Of a stretch of 64,000 bases of DNA, positions 43,011 to 52,370 are shown one piece after another (within the stretch, counting starts at the first letter, position 1; every line of letters starts with the position of its first letter). The notes under the pieces were generated by a model. That model was not told the origin of the DNA and did no database searches. It saw only the letters and a list, made by a program, of their open reading frames with translations. The stretch is from positions 62,001 to 126,000 of the forward strand of contig NZ_CAMFKM010000005.1 of assembly GCF_945957355.1 (NCBI RefSeq), given 5' to 3'. The stretch comes from an uncultured Reyranella sp. GTDB lineage: Bacteria > Pseudomonadota > Alphaproteobacteria > Reyranellales > Reyranellaceae. The position numbers were made by a program, and so were the translations under genes.

Positions 43011-43549
43011 CCGTCCCGACCAAGAAGTACGGCCGCATCATTGCGCCGGCGGAAGTCCGTTTCGAGCGCCTGCTGCCCGGGCCGATCGAGACCGTCTGGG
43101 AATTCCTCGCGGATTCCGAGAAGCGTGGTGAATGGCTGGCCTCAGGCCCCATGGACCTGAAGGTCGGTGGCAAGGCCCGGTTCACTTTTCGTCACGCCGA
43201 ACTCTCACCTCACAAGGCGCCTGCGCCTGCCAAGTACCAGGACATCGACGCCAAGCCTCCGACCAGCGAGCATGTTATCACGCGCGTCGAAGCGCCATAC
43301 CTGCTGGCTTTCACCTGGCCGCCCGGCTCGGAAGTGACCTTCGAGCTAAAGGAACAAGGCTCTAAGGTGCTGCTCACGGTGACGCATCGCAGGCTGGCCG
43401 ACCGCGGTGAAATGGTCATGGTGAGCGGCGGCTGGCACACGCATCTCGACATACTGGTCGAGCGGTCCCACGGACGAACGCCGCCCGCATTCTGGACGGC
43501 GTTCGGTGATATCGAAGCGGAATACGAGAGGCTCTATCCCAAGCCGTGA
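43007..43549 (+). CDS. SRPBCC (AHSA1-like) family protein
   Basis: 180-residue START/Bet v1-like fold protein. The beginning EVRFERLLPGPIETVWEFLADSEKRGEWLASGPMD is typical of ATPase Aha1-like SRPBCC proteins, as is VLLTVTHRRLADRGEMVMVSGGWHTHLDILVE at the end. The hydrophobic cavity of the fold binds lipids, sterols or polyketides. It overlaps ArsR by ATGA and forms the second gene of the operon. It ends next to the stop of the convergent secreted-protein gene at 43550. Ligand unknown. Confidence 0.87.
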   Translation: MTVPTKKYGRIIAPAEVRFERLLPGPIETVWEFLADSEKRGEWLASGPMDLKVGGKARFTFRHAELSPHKAPAPAKYQDIDAKPPTSEHVITRVEAPYLLAFTWPPGSEVTFELKEQGSKVLLTVTHRRLADRGEMVMVSGGWHTHLDILVERSHGRTPPAFWTAFGDIEAEYERLYPKP

Positions 43550-43933
43550 CTACTGATGGGCGATGTCCTTGTCGTACTGCGGCTCGTCCGTGAAGACGAG
43601 CAGGCGACGCGCATGGGTCTCGCGTTCCATGCAGGACGTGTAGCCGGAGGTGGCTGGAGAGAGGCCGTATTCGAGGCAAGCGTCGCGCGCGTCGGCCGTG
43701 ACCCTGGCCATCGTATAGGCTATCTCGGGCTTTCCCCATTCGAGGGCGCGCGTGGCCTGGGACAGGCAATATTCATAGCCCTCGGTCTTGGCGGTGATAC
43801 CCTGCTCACGGCAAATCCGCTCAGCCTGACTCTGTGCCGAGGCCGGCGGTACCGGTGGGGCGAAGGCCACGATCCCCGCCATGAGGAACACGCTTCCCAG
43901 CGCCAAACCGGCGTGCAGCTGGTTGCGGGTCAT
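43550..43933 (-). CDS. Secreted protein with duplicated Cys-Gly-Tyr-Cys repeat
   Basis: 127 residues with a signal peptide (HAGLALGSVFLMAGIVAFAPP ... SAQ, cleaved near residue 34). The mature part has two 16-residue units of the same form: C41-REQGITAKTEGYEY-C56 and C86-LEYGLSPATSGYTS-C101, with identical C, E, G, T, G, Y and C positions. Each unit may close a disulfide loop in the periplasm. Length and lack of other domains suggest a small secreted protein. I recall related twin-Cys secreted proteins in alphaproteobacteria without assigned function. Confidence 0.75.
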   Translation of the reverse strand: MTRNQLHAGLALGSVFLMAGIVAFAPPVPPASAQSQAERICREQGITAKTEGYEYCLSQATRALEWGKPEIAYTMARVTADARDACLEYGLSPATSGYTSCMERETHARRLLVFTDEPQYDKDIAHQ

Positions 43934-44058
43934 TTTTCGACTCCGTCGAGTTGGTTGCGATCAGGTACTGGACAAACGTCCTGAATCGCCAAGGGGTTGC
44001 TGATACAAACGATACAATCGTCCGCGTTCGCCCCTTTTCCGCCTCAATCCGCAGACGA

Positions 44059-45225
44059 TCAGTAGCTCTTGGGAAGTCCCAGTACGCGCTCGGCGACGTA
44101 GCAGAGGATGAGCTGCTCGCTGACGGGCGCGATGCGGGCGATCATGACCTCGCGCAGGAAGCGCTCGACATGGAATTCCTTGGCGTAGCCGTAGCCGCCA
44201 TGGGTGAGGATTGCGCGCTCGCAGACGTCATAAGCGGAGCGGGCACCCAGATACTTGGCCGAATTGGCCTCGGCACCGCACTCCTTGCCGTTGTCGTACA
44301 GCCAGGCCGCCTTGAAGGCGAGCAGGTTGGCCGCTTCGAGCTGCATCCAGCTCTCGGCCAGCGGGTGCTGGATCGCCTGGTTCTTGCCGATCGGACGACC
44401 GAAAACGACCCTCTCCTTGGCGTACTGCGTCGCCCGCGCGAGGGCCGCCTTGCCGATGCCGATCGCCTCGGCGGCGATCAGGATGCGCTCGGGATTGAGT
44501 CCGTGCAGCAGGTAATGGAAGCCCTTGCCCTCTTCGCCGATGCGGTCCTCGAGCGGCACCTTCAGCCCGTCGATGAAGACCTGGTTGGTGTCGATGGCCT
44601 TGCGGCCCATCTTCTCGATCTCGCGCACCTCGATCTTGCTGCGGTCGAAGTCGGTGTAGAACAGCGACAGCCCGTCGGTCGGGCGCTTGCACTTCTCCTT
44701 CGGCGTGGTGCGGGCGATCAGCAGCATCTTGTCGGCGACCTGCGCCGTCGTGGTCCAGGTCTTCTTGCCATGGACGACATAGCCGTTGCCATCGCGCTCG
44801 GCCTTGGTCTCGAGCGCCGTGGTGTTGAGGCCGGCATCGGGCTCGGTGACGGCGAAGCAGCCCTTCACCTTGCCCTTGATGATGTCAGGCAGGATGCGTT
44901 TCTTCTGCTCTTCCGTGCCGAACACCACGATCGGGTTGGGGCCGAACACGTTGAGATGGATCGCCGACGCGCCCTGCAGCGCCGCGCCTGATTCGGCCAC
45001 TGCCTGCATCATGATCGAGGCTTCTGTGATGCCGAGGCCCGAGCCGCCGAATTCCTCCGGCATGGCGATGCCCAGCCATCCGGCATCGGCCATCGCCCGG
45101 TAGAAATCCTCCGGGAAGCCGCCCTCCTTGTCCTTCTTCAGCCAGTACTTTTCGTCGAACCCGGCGCACAGCTTCGCGACACTGTCCTTGATGGCGAGCT
45201 GGTCTTCGGAGAAGGCGAAATCCAT
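44059..45225 (-). CDS. Acyl-CoA dehydrogenase
   Basis: 388-residue flavoprotein oxidising acyl-CoA to enoyl-CoA. N-terminal domain DFAFSEDQLAIKDSVAKL, middle beta domain with CFAVTEPDAGLNTTALETKA and KKTWTTTAQVADKMLLIARTT, then C-terminal helices with RVVFGRPIGKNQAIQHPLAESWM and the end HGGYGYAKEFHVERFLREVMIARI. The usual catalytic Glu position near the C-terminus is replaced (IAPVSEQ in place of YEGTSQ); E246 in LNPERILIA matches the base site used in isovaleryl- and long-chain types. It heads the operon-like series to 47771. Confidence 0.93.
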   Translation of the reverse strand: MDFAFSEDQLAIKDSVAKLCAGFDEKYWLKKDKEGGFPEDFYRAMADAGWLGIAMPEEFGGSGLGITEASIMMQAVAESGAALQGASAIHLNVFGPNPIVVFGTEEQKKRILPDIIKGKVKGCFAVTEPDAGLNTTALETKAERDGNGYVVHGKKTWTTTAQVADKMLLIARTTPKEKCKRPTDGLSLFYTDFDRSKIEVREIEKMGRKAIDTNQVFIDGLKVPLEDRIGEEGKGFHYLLHGLNPERILIAAEAIGIGKAALARATQYAKERVVFGRPIGKNQAIQHPLAESWMQLEAANLLAFKAAWLYDNGKECGAEANSAKYLGARSAYDVCERAILTHGGYGYAKEFHVERFLREVMIARIAPVSEQLILCYVAERVLGLPKSY

Positions 45226-45239
45226 TTACATCACTCCTG

Positions 45240-46034
45240 TCAGCGGTTCAGGCCGAGCCAGCTCATCATGAGTCGGTTGAACGGCTCGGGCCGCTCGACG
45301 TTGGGCAGGTGGCGCGCCTTAGCGATGTCCTCGTAGCGCGCGCCGGGGATCTTCGAGGCGATCAGCTTGTTGCGATCGGGTGGCGTCGCCGGATCGTCGT
45401 CGCCACAGATCACCAAGGTCGGGACCTTGATGGTGGGCAGCCGGTCGAGATAGTCGAAATTCTGGATGGCGGCGGCGCAGCCCAGGAAGCCCGCATCCGA
45501 CGTGCCGCAGATCGTCGAATGGATCTCCTTCCAGCGTGCCGGATTGGCTTCCTTGAACTCAGGCGTGAACCATCGCTCCATGTTGCCGTCTGCCAACGCC
45601 TTGACGCCGCCCTTGCGCACCGCCGCCTTGCGCTGGTCCCACAGGCCTGCCGAATCGTCGGGCGAGGAGGGGTGGGTGTCGCACAGGGTCAGCGATTGCA
45701 GGCGCTCGGGGTAGCTGAGTGCAAAGCCCTGGCCGATCATGCCGCCAATCGACAGGCCGATGTAGTGGACCTTCCAGATCCCCAGAACGTCGAGCGCGCC
45801 TTTCACGTCGCCGGCGAGCTGGTCCATCGTGTAGTCGCCTTCGACCGGCTGGCTGCCGCCATGGCCGCGCATGTCGAGCCGAAGCACGCGATAGCCTGCG
45901 GCCAGCAGCGGCACGAGCTGCTCGTTCCACATGCCGCCATCGGCCGCCAGCGAATGGGTGAAGCAGACCGTCGGCGCGTTCTGCGGCCCGGCCAGGTCGA
46001 AATAGATCTTACGTCCGTCGAGATTGAGAAGCAT
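45240..46034 (-). CDS. Alpha/beta hydrolase (3-oxoadipate enol-lactonase-like)
   Basis: 264-residue alpha/beta hydrolase of the PcaD type. The nucleophile serine is in GLSIGGMIGQGFAL (G-x-S-x-G), the acid in VICGDDDPATP and the His in KARHLPNVERP. The N-terminus LLNLDGRKIYFDLAGPQNAPTVCFTHSLAADGGMWNEQL fits. PcaD hydrolyses 3-oxoadipate enol-lactone in protocatechuate breakdown, but the neighbours (acyl-CoA dehydrogenase, SDR) suggest other substrates are possible. The Shine-Dalgarno AAGGA lies inside the palindromic repeat 46037-46080. Confidence 0.85.
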   Translation of the reverse strand: MLLNLDGRKIYFDLAGPQNAPTVCFTHSLAADGGMWNEQLVPLLAAGYRVLRLDMRGHGGSQPVEGDYTMDQLAGDVKGALDVLGIWKVHYIGLSIGGMIGQGFALSYPERLQSLTLCDTHPSSPDDSAGLWDQRKAAVRKGGVKALADGNMERWFTPEFKEANPARWKEIHSTICGTSDAGFLGCAAAIQNFDYLDRLPTIKVPTLVICGDDDPATPPDRNKLIASKIPGARYEDIAKARHLPNVERPEPFNRLMMSWLGLNR

Positions 46035-46036
46035 GA

Positions 46037-46080
46037 GAGATCCTTCGCTTCGCTCAGGATGATGGGCGAAGCGCCCATCA
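46037..46080. repeat. Palindromic repeat fragment and hairpin at the SDR stop
   Basis: Reading toward the plus strand: ATCCTTCGCTTCGCTCAGGATGA (46039-46061) is one arm of the dispersed repeat also seen near 4393 and 50869, followed by a hairpin with nine-base arms TGATGGGCG and CGCCCATCA (46060-46080) around AAG that overlaps the SDR stop codon (46078-46080). The repeat supplies the hydrolase ribosome-binding site. Confidence 0.6.
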
Positions 46081-46848
46081 CATCGCCGAGATGCCGCCGT
46101 CGATGATCACTTCCGAGCCGGTCATGAAGCTCGATTCGTCGGAGGCGAGGAAAACCAGCGCCCAGCCCACTTCCTCGGGCCGGCCGAGGCGCCCGATCGG
46201 CACCTGCTTGCCGAGCTTCTGCTGCATCAGGTCCTGGCCGAAGCGGTCGCGATACTTGTCGAGGATCGGCGTGTCGATGAAGGTCGGGTGCACCGAATTG
46301 CAGCGGATGTTGTAGCCCGACTTGGCGCAGTGCAGCGCCACCGACTTCGAAAGCAGCCGAACGCCGGCCTTGGCCGAATTGTAGGCCGCCATATTGGCCC
46401 CGGCGATGATGCCGGAGATCGACGAAATGTTGATCACCGAGCCGCCGAGGCGGGCCGTGTGCTTCTTGATCTCGGCGACGCCGTGCTTGCAACCCAGGAA
46501 CACGCCGTCGAGGTCGATCGCGTGGACCTTGCGCCATTCCTCGAGCGTGATGTCCTCGACCGTCTTGCTCAGGCCGATGCCGGCAGAGTTCAGCAGAACG
46601 TGCAGGGCGCCGAATTTGTCGACGGTTTCCTGGATCGCGGCCTTCCAGTTGTCCTCGCTCGTCACGTCGAGCTTCACGAAATGCCCCGACGAGCCCAGCC
46701 GGTCGGCGACCGCCTTGCCGCGGTCGGCGGCGACATCGGCCACGACGACCTTGGCGCCTTCCCTGGCCATCAGTTCGGCGGCATTGGCGCCGAGGCCCGA
46801 GGCGCCGCCGGTGATGAGCGCAACCTTGCCGGCCAGACGATCCGTCAT
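46078..46848 (-). CDS. SDR family oxidoreductase
   Basis: 256-residue short-chain dehydrogenase. The nucleotide motif is ITGGASGLG (about 12-20), the catalytic serine in NISSISG, the Tyr-Lys pair in AAYNSAKAG, and the end has the typical ASDESSFMTGSEVIIDGGISAM. NAD(P) cofactor, usually a 3-hydroxyacyl-CoA or ketone reductase. The start ATG 46848 overlaps the DMT stop by ATGA. The long open frame upstream through the copper amine oxidase region is not genuine. It belongs to the acyl-CoA dehydrogenase/hydrolase series. Confidence 0.92.
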   Translation of the reverse strand: MTDRLAGKVALITGGASGLGANAAELMAREGAKVVVADVAADRGKAVADRLGSSGHFVKLDVTSEDNWKAAIQETVDKFGALHVLLNSAGIGLSKTVEDITLEEWRKVHAIDLDGVFLGCKHGVAEIKKHTARLGGSVINISSISGIIAGANMAAYNSAKAGVRLLSKSVALHCAKSGYNIRCNSVHPTFIDTPILDKYRDRFGQDLMQQKLGKQVPIGRLGRPEEVGWALVFLASDESSFMTGSEVIIDGGISAM

Positions 46849-47771
46849 TTCTTCTTTCCTCCCGCGGCGGCCCCCGCTTTTGCCTCGCGGTGGGCGATGT
46901 AGGTCGTGGAGGCCACGATGATGGCGGCGCCCACGAAGGTCCAGATGTCCGAGGTCTTGCCCCAGACCGCCACGTCCATCAAGGCGGCCCAGACGATACC
47001 GAGGAAGATGATCGACTGCAGGGCGGAAATGTCGAGCAGGCGATAGGCCCAGGTGATGAAGAAGTAGCCCATCGTCCCGAAGAAGCCGGCGGCCAGGAAC
47101 AGCAGCAGCTGGTCGAGGGTCGGCGTCTGCCAGAACCACAGGCCGAGCGGCGTGAAGCAGATGGCGCCGATCACGCTCTGCCACAACACCACGACGGCGG
47201 GCTTGTCGCGGCCCGACACGACCTTGGCCACGAGGTTGGAACCGGCGATGAGGGGCACGGCGCAGAGCATCATGATGATGCCCGGGTTCACCGTGACGAG
47301 GCCAGGTCGCACGATGATCAGCATGCCGGCGAAACCGATGCCGACCGCCATCCAGCGCCGCCAGTGCACGGTCTCCCGCAGGAAGATGACGGCGCCCAGG
47401 GTGACGAAGATCGGGCCGGTGAAGCCCAGCGCCGCCATGGTGGCGAGCGGCAGCCAGACCACGGCCTCGTACCACAGCGCATAGCCCGACGTATGGAAGA
47501 GCCCGCGGAAGCAGTGGAGCTTCAGGTCCTGGGTCTTCATTCCGGCGAGCCCGGCGCGCCAGAAGAGATAGGGCGCGATCAGCGCGACGCCGGCCACCCA
47601 GCGGCCCCAGGCCACGTAGAGCGGCGGCATCTCGCTCGCCAGTTCCTTCACCGAGGCATTGAGGAAGTTGAAGAAGATGCCTGACAGCACGGCCAGGAAG
47701 AAGCCGCGGGCCGTGCGCGACGGGATCAGGCGCGACAGGCTGTCGGTCGTGTCGATGGCGGGAACGGACAT
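46845..47771 (-). CDS. DMT (EamA) family transporter
   Basis: 308-residue inner-membrane transporter with about ten helices. First repeat: GFFLAVLSGIFFNFLNASVKELA, then RGLFHTSGYALWYEAVVWLPLATMAALGFTGPIF; second: GFFGTMGYFFITWAYRLLDISALQSIIFLGIVWAALMDV. It carries a basic AGAAAGGKKK tail at the C-terminus. It is the first gene of the cluster ending at 44059 (DMT, SDR, hydrolase, acyl-CoA dehydrogenase). Substrate not readable. Confidence 0.9.
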   Translation of the reverse strand: MSVPAIDTTDSLSRLIPSRTARGFFLAVLSGIFFNFLNASVKELASEMPPLYVAWGRWVAGVALIAPYLFWRAGLAGMKTQDLKLHCFRGLFHTSGYALWYEAVVWLPLATMAALGFTGPIFVTLGAVIFLRETVHWRRWMAVGIGFAGMLIIVRPGLVTVNPGIIMMLCAVPLIAGSNLVAKVVSGRDKPAVVVLWQSVIGAICFTPLGLWFWQTPTLDQLLLFLAAGFFGTMGYFFITWAYRLLDISALQSIIFLGIVWAALMDVAVWGKTSDIWTFVGAAIIVASTTYIAHREAKAGAAAGGKKK

Positions 47772-47892
47772 GCGTCGGCAGAGGAAGCCGATACGGGATC
47801 GGGGTCAAGGCACTGCTTTTGCAGGTCGGGCCCGAGGGCTGAGTCTTGCGCTCCGCAATCGTCACCGTGACAATACCTTCGAGAGGAAGACC

Positions 47893-49830
47893 ATGCCCGA
47901 TGCCATCGCCGAGACTGTGAAGCACGCGGCCCCCGGCCATCCGCTCGATCCCCTGGCCCCCGACGAGATACGCCGAGCGTCGGCAGCCGTGCGGGCGGCA
48001 CACGATCTCGGGCCGGGCATGATGTTCGAAACGGTGAGCCTGCGCGAACCCGACAAGAGCGTCGTGAAGGACTTCAGGGCAGGTTCGCCGTTTCCGCGCG
48101 AGGCGTTCGTTTGCGCGTTCGACCGTACCAACGGGCAGGTGTGGGAGGCCCGGGTAGACCTCGTTGCCGACAAGGTCGTCGACTGGCGGCACGTTCCCGG
48201 CGTCCGGCCGCGCATCCTGGTCGACGACATAACGCTTGTCGGAGAGGTCGCACGGGCCGATCCGCGCTTCCGCGAGGCCCTGGCCCGGCGCGGCATCACG
48301 GACATCGAGAACGTCCAGGTGGACCCCTGGTCGGCCGGCAACTACGGGCTGCCGGACGAGGAGGGCCGGCGGCTCTCGCATACGTTCTGCTGGTACCGCA
48401 GCGAGAAGAACGACAACGGCTATGCCCACCCCATCGAGGGGCTCTGTGCCGTCGTCGATCTCGACCGCGCCGAGGTACTGCGTGTCGACGACTATGGCGT
48501 GGCCGACGTCCCGCGGCTCGATCGCAACTATGCCGCCCGCTATCGCAGCGTCTTTCGCCACGACGTGAAGCCGCTGGAGATCGTCCAGCCGGAGGGGCCG
48601 AGCTTCGTCGTCGAGGGCAACGAGGTTCGCTGGCAGAAATGGCGCTTCCGCGTCGGCTTCAACGCCCGCGAAGGGTTGGTGCTGCACGCGATCAGCTACG
48701 AGGACGAAGGACGGCTGCGGTCGGTGCTGCATCGGGCCGCGTTGTCCGAGATGGTCGTGCCCTACGGACATCCCGGCGGCGGGCACTTTCGCAAGAACGC
48801 CTTCGATGTCGGCGAGTATGGCATCGGCGTGCTGGCCAATTCCCTGACGCTGGGCTGCGACTGTCTCGGCGCCATCCGCTACTTCGACGCGTGGCTGGCC
48901 GACAGCAAGGGCGATCCCTACTGCATCGAGAGCGCGGTGTGCCTTCACGAGGAGGATTTCGGCATCCTGTGGAAGCATACCGACCTGTTTACGGGCGAGG
49001 TCGACGTGAGGCGCGCCCGACGGCTGGTCGTGTCGTCGATCTCGACCATCGGCAACTACGAGTACGGCTCGTTCTGGTATTTCCATCAGGACGGCTCGAT
49101 CCACTTCGAAATGAAGGCGACCGGGATCATGAACACCGCCGGCCTGCGGCCCGGCGAGGCGCCGGACTATGGGACGATCGTGTCGCCGGGCGTCTATGCC
49201 CACTACCATCAGCACGTCTTCAACATGCGCCTCGACGTGGCGGTCGACGGCGAGCGCAACCGCGTCGTCGAGGTCGACACGGTGGCGCTGCCGATGGATG
49301 CCGACAACCCGTACGGTAACGCCTTCACCACGCGCCAGACGGTCCTCGAAACCGAGCAAGGCGCGCAGCGCAATGTCGACTTCAACGCCGCCCGGTTCTG
49401 GAAGATCGAGAGTGCGGAGGCCCGCAACCGGCTAGGGCAGCCCACCGCCTATAAGTTGCTGCCGTTGAGCCCGGTCCCCACCTTCTCTCATCCCCAGTCG
49501 ATGGTCTCCCGGCGTGCGGCCTTCATGACCAGGCAACTCTGGGTCACCGCCTTCCATCCCGACGAGATCTACGCGGCTGGCCGCTACCCCAATCAGAGCA
49601 GCGGCGGCGACGGATTGCCGGCCTGGACGGCCTCGGACCGCGGCCTGGTCGATACCGATATCGTGGTCTGGCACAGCTTTGGCCTGCACCACATTCCTCG
49701 CCCCGAGGATTTCCCGGTCCAGCCCGTGATCACCGCGGGATTCGCGCTTCACCCCAGCGGCTTCTTCACGGAAAATCCGGCTCTCGATATTCCACCTTCC
49801 GTCAGCAGCATGAGCTGCTGCGTCGACTGA
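47893..49830 (+). CDS. tynA: Copper-containing primary amine oxidase
   Basis: 645-residue quinoenzyme turning primary amines into aldehyde, ammonia and H2O2. All active-site marks are there: topaquinone precursor Y389 in STIGNYEYG, base D305 in NAFDVGEYG, copper ligands H439 and H441 in YAHYHQHVF and H600 in HHIPRPEDFPV. Spacing D305-Y389 is 84 and H441-H600 is 159, as in Arthrobacter globiformis amine oxidase. It has no signal peptide, so it seems cytosolic, unlike E. coli TynA. AGAGGAAG precedes the ATG. A VOC protein gene follows 25 bases downstream. Confidence 0.95.
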   Translation: MPDAIAETVKHAAPGHPLDPLAPDEIRRASAAVRAAHDLGPGMMFETVSLREPDKSVVKDFRAGSPFPREAFVCAFDRTNGQVWEARVDLVADKVVDWRHVPGVRPRILVDDITLVGEVARADPRFREALARRGITDIENVQVDPWSAGNYGLPDEEGRRLSHTFCWYRSEKNDNGYAHPIEGLCAVVDLDRAEVLRVDDYGVADVPRLDRNYAARYRSVFRHDVKPLEIVQPEGPSFVVEGNEVRWQKWRFRVGFNAREGLVLHAISYEDEGRLRSVLHRAALSEMVVPYGHPGGGHFRKNAFDVGEYGIGVLANSLTLGCDCLGAIRYFDAWLADSKGDPYCIESAVCLHEEDFGILWKHTDLFTGEVDVRRARRLVVSSISTIGNYEYGSFWYFHQDGSIHFEMKATGIMNTAGLRPGEAPDYGTIVSPGVYAHYHQHVFNMRLDVAVDGERNRVVEVDTVALPMDADNPYGNAFTTRQTVLETEQGAQRNVDFNAARFWKIESAEARNRLGQPTAYKLLPLSPVPTFSHPQSMVSRRAAFMTRQLWVTAFHPDEIYAAGRYPNQSSGGDGLPAWTASDRGLVDTDIVVWHSFGLHHIPRPEDFPVQPVITAGFALHPSGFFTENPALDIPPSVSSMSCCVD

Positions 49831-49855
49831 CGCACCCTCGACCGAGGAGATTGCC

Positions 49856-50467
49856 ATGGACACCCTTATCGACACCGCATCGCGCCGCCAGAGCCTGTCG
49901 GACCAGCCGGCCACACCCATCCTCTTCGCGCACTTCGTGCTGCGCTCCTCGAACGTGCAGCCGATGATCGACTGGTATTCGGCAGTGCTGAACATGCGGG
50001 TGGTCCAGCGCACCGACTACATTTGCTTCCTGACCTATGACGACGAGCATCACCGGCTGGGCATCGTGAACCTCGCGGGTTTGAAGGCGCCCGATGCGAA
50101 GACGTCGGGCCTGGCGCATGTCGCCTACACCTTTGCCGACATCGGCGCGCTGCTCTCGACCTATCGCCGCGTGAAGGCCCTGGGTATCGAGCCGGCGCGC
50201 TGCATCCATCACGGCCCGACCGTGTCGATCTACTATCGCGATCCCGACGGCAACGGCGTCGAGCTGCAAGTCGACCGTTACGCGACGAAGGAGGCGACGG
50301 CGGCCTATTTCCAGACCGAGGCGTTCCGGAAGAATCCGATCGGCGTCGCCTTCGATCCCGAAGCGCTGGTGAAAGCCTACGAGGCCGGCGCCCCGGAGAG
50401 TGAGCTGCTGGACATGCCCGACGGTCCGCCCGCCCCGCCGCAATCGGCGCCGGCCAAGGGCGCTTAA
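49856..50467 (+). CDS. VOC family protein (biphenyl-diol dioxygenase-like)
   Basis: 203 residues. One VOC domain (residues about 20-145): FAHFVLRSSNVQPMIDWYSAVL with a possible ligand His, GLAHVAYTFADIGALLSTY with the second His and RDPDGNGVELQVDRYATK with a Glu. The C-terminal 50 residues are a proline-rich tail (PDGPPAPPQSAPAKGA). The family includes extradiol dioxygenases such as biphenyl-2,3-diol 1,2-dioxygenase as well as lyases. The end overlaps the convergent DUF202 gene by four bases. It may share a transcript with the amine oxidase. Confidence 0.8.
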   Translation: MDTLIDTASRRQSLSDQPATPILFAHFVLRSSNVQPMIDWYSAVLNMRVVQRTDYICFLTYDDEHHRLGIVNLAGLKAPDAKTSGLAHVAYTFADIGALLSTYRRVKALGIEPARCIHHGPTVSIYYRDPDGNGVELQVDRYATKEATAAYFQTEAFRKNPIGVAFDPEALVKAYEAGAPESELLDMPDGPPAPPQSAPAKGA

Positions 50468-50832
50468 AAGAGCCAGATCAGCGTCGAGCCGCCGATCAGG
50501 CCGATGGCGATGGCCGTGCCGACCATGACCTTTATGGATGGACGATAGGACTCGTCGTCGATCGTCCTGCCGACATGGAGGTAATGCCAGGTCGAGCCGA
50601 CCAGCATGACGATGCCCAGGATCACCAGGCCAATGCCGAGCTTCTCGACGTGGCGGTTGGCGAGATCGCGCACGGTCGGCACCACCTGGTGCATCTCCAT
50701 CAGGAAGAGGGCGAAACGGTTGATGGCGACGCCCAGCGTCATGACCGCGATCGCCGTCCTGATCCACGCGAGGAACGTGCGTTCGTTGGCGAGATGATCG
50801 GTGACGTGCGGGTTCCTCTTCGGACTGTCCAG
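50464..50832 (-). CDS. DUF202 (YidH-like) membrane protein, CTG start
   Basis: About 122 residues with three transmembrane helices. The family block HLANERTFLAWIRTAIAVMT is followed by GVAINRFALFLMEMHQVV, KLGIGLVILGIVMLVGSTWHYL and IKVMVGTAIAIGLIGGSTLIWLF. An ATG start at 50742 would remove the conserved NERTFLAWIRT helix. The best start is CTG 50832 with GGGAGG six bases upstream (50839-50844), giving LDSPKRNPHVTDHLANERT. No ATG, GTG or TTG lies in frame between the upstream TGA and this point. Role of DUF202 unknown. Confidence 0.75.
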   Translation of the reverse strand: MDSPKRNPHVTDHLANERTFLAWIRTAIAVMTLGVAINRFALFLMEMHQVVPTVRDLANRHVEKLGIGLVILGIVMLVGSTWHYLHVGRTIDDESYRPSIKVMVGTAIAIGLIGGSTLIWLF

Positions 50833-50868
50833 GTTTCGCCTCCCGCATTTGGCGCCAGCTCAAAGGTC

Positions 50869-50990
50869 CTTCGCTGCGCTCCAGGGCGGGGGTTACCCCA
50901 CCCACGCTGACAGCTTTTTCTTGATCGGCGCACTGCGTCAATCACAACAATAGTCTCATCCCGGGCGTGGCGAAGGATCTTTCGCTCTTC
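50869..50990. repeat. Everted, diverged copy of the palindromic repeat
   Basis: Arm AAAGGTCCTTCGCTGCGCTC (50871-50890) resembles the second arm of the 4393-4467 element, and CTCATCCCGGGCGTGGCGAAGG (50956-50977) resembles its first arm, in reversed order with about 65 bases between. Probably a decayed or rearranged repeat; it fills the gap between the DUF202 gene and the acyl-CoA dehydrogenase terminator. Confidence 0.4.
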
Positions 50991-50994
50991 CCCC

Positions 50995-51028
50995 AAAGAA
51001 AAAGGCGCGACCCGTGAGGATCGCGCCT
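50995..51028 (-). terminator. Rho-independent terminator of the acyl-CoA dehydrogenase gene
   Basis: Arms AGGCGCGA (51003-51010) and TCGCGCCT (51021-51028); on the minus strand the stem is followed by TTTTTCTTTGG. It lies just after the 51051 stop. This is the clearest intrinsic terminator in the window. Confidence 0.8.
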
Positions 51029-51050
51029 GCTTCCGTCCCGGCTAAGAGAC

Positions 51051-52274
<1,224 letters not shown>

Positions 52275-52370
52275 CACTCTCTCCCTTTGTGCTGCGGCGG
52301 ACTCTGGCCGAAAACCGCTACAATGTGAACGGGCATTCAGGTCGCATGCCGGTTTCGACTTGCGGTCGAG

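Noticed and set aside
46849..49359. A very long minus-strand open frame upstream of the SDR gene (over 800 codons beyond its ATG), opposite the copper amine oxidase
   Set aside because: It is the antisense shadow of a strongly identified enzyme in GC-rich DNA, with no domain of its own. The SDR ATG at 46848 overlaps the DMT stop and ends the true gene there.
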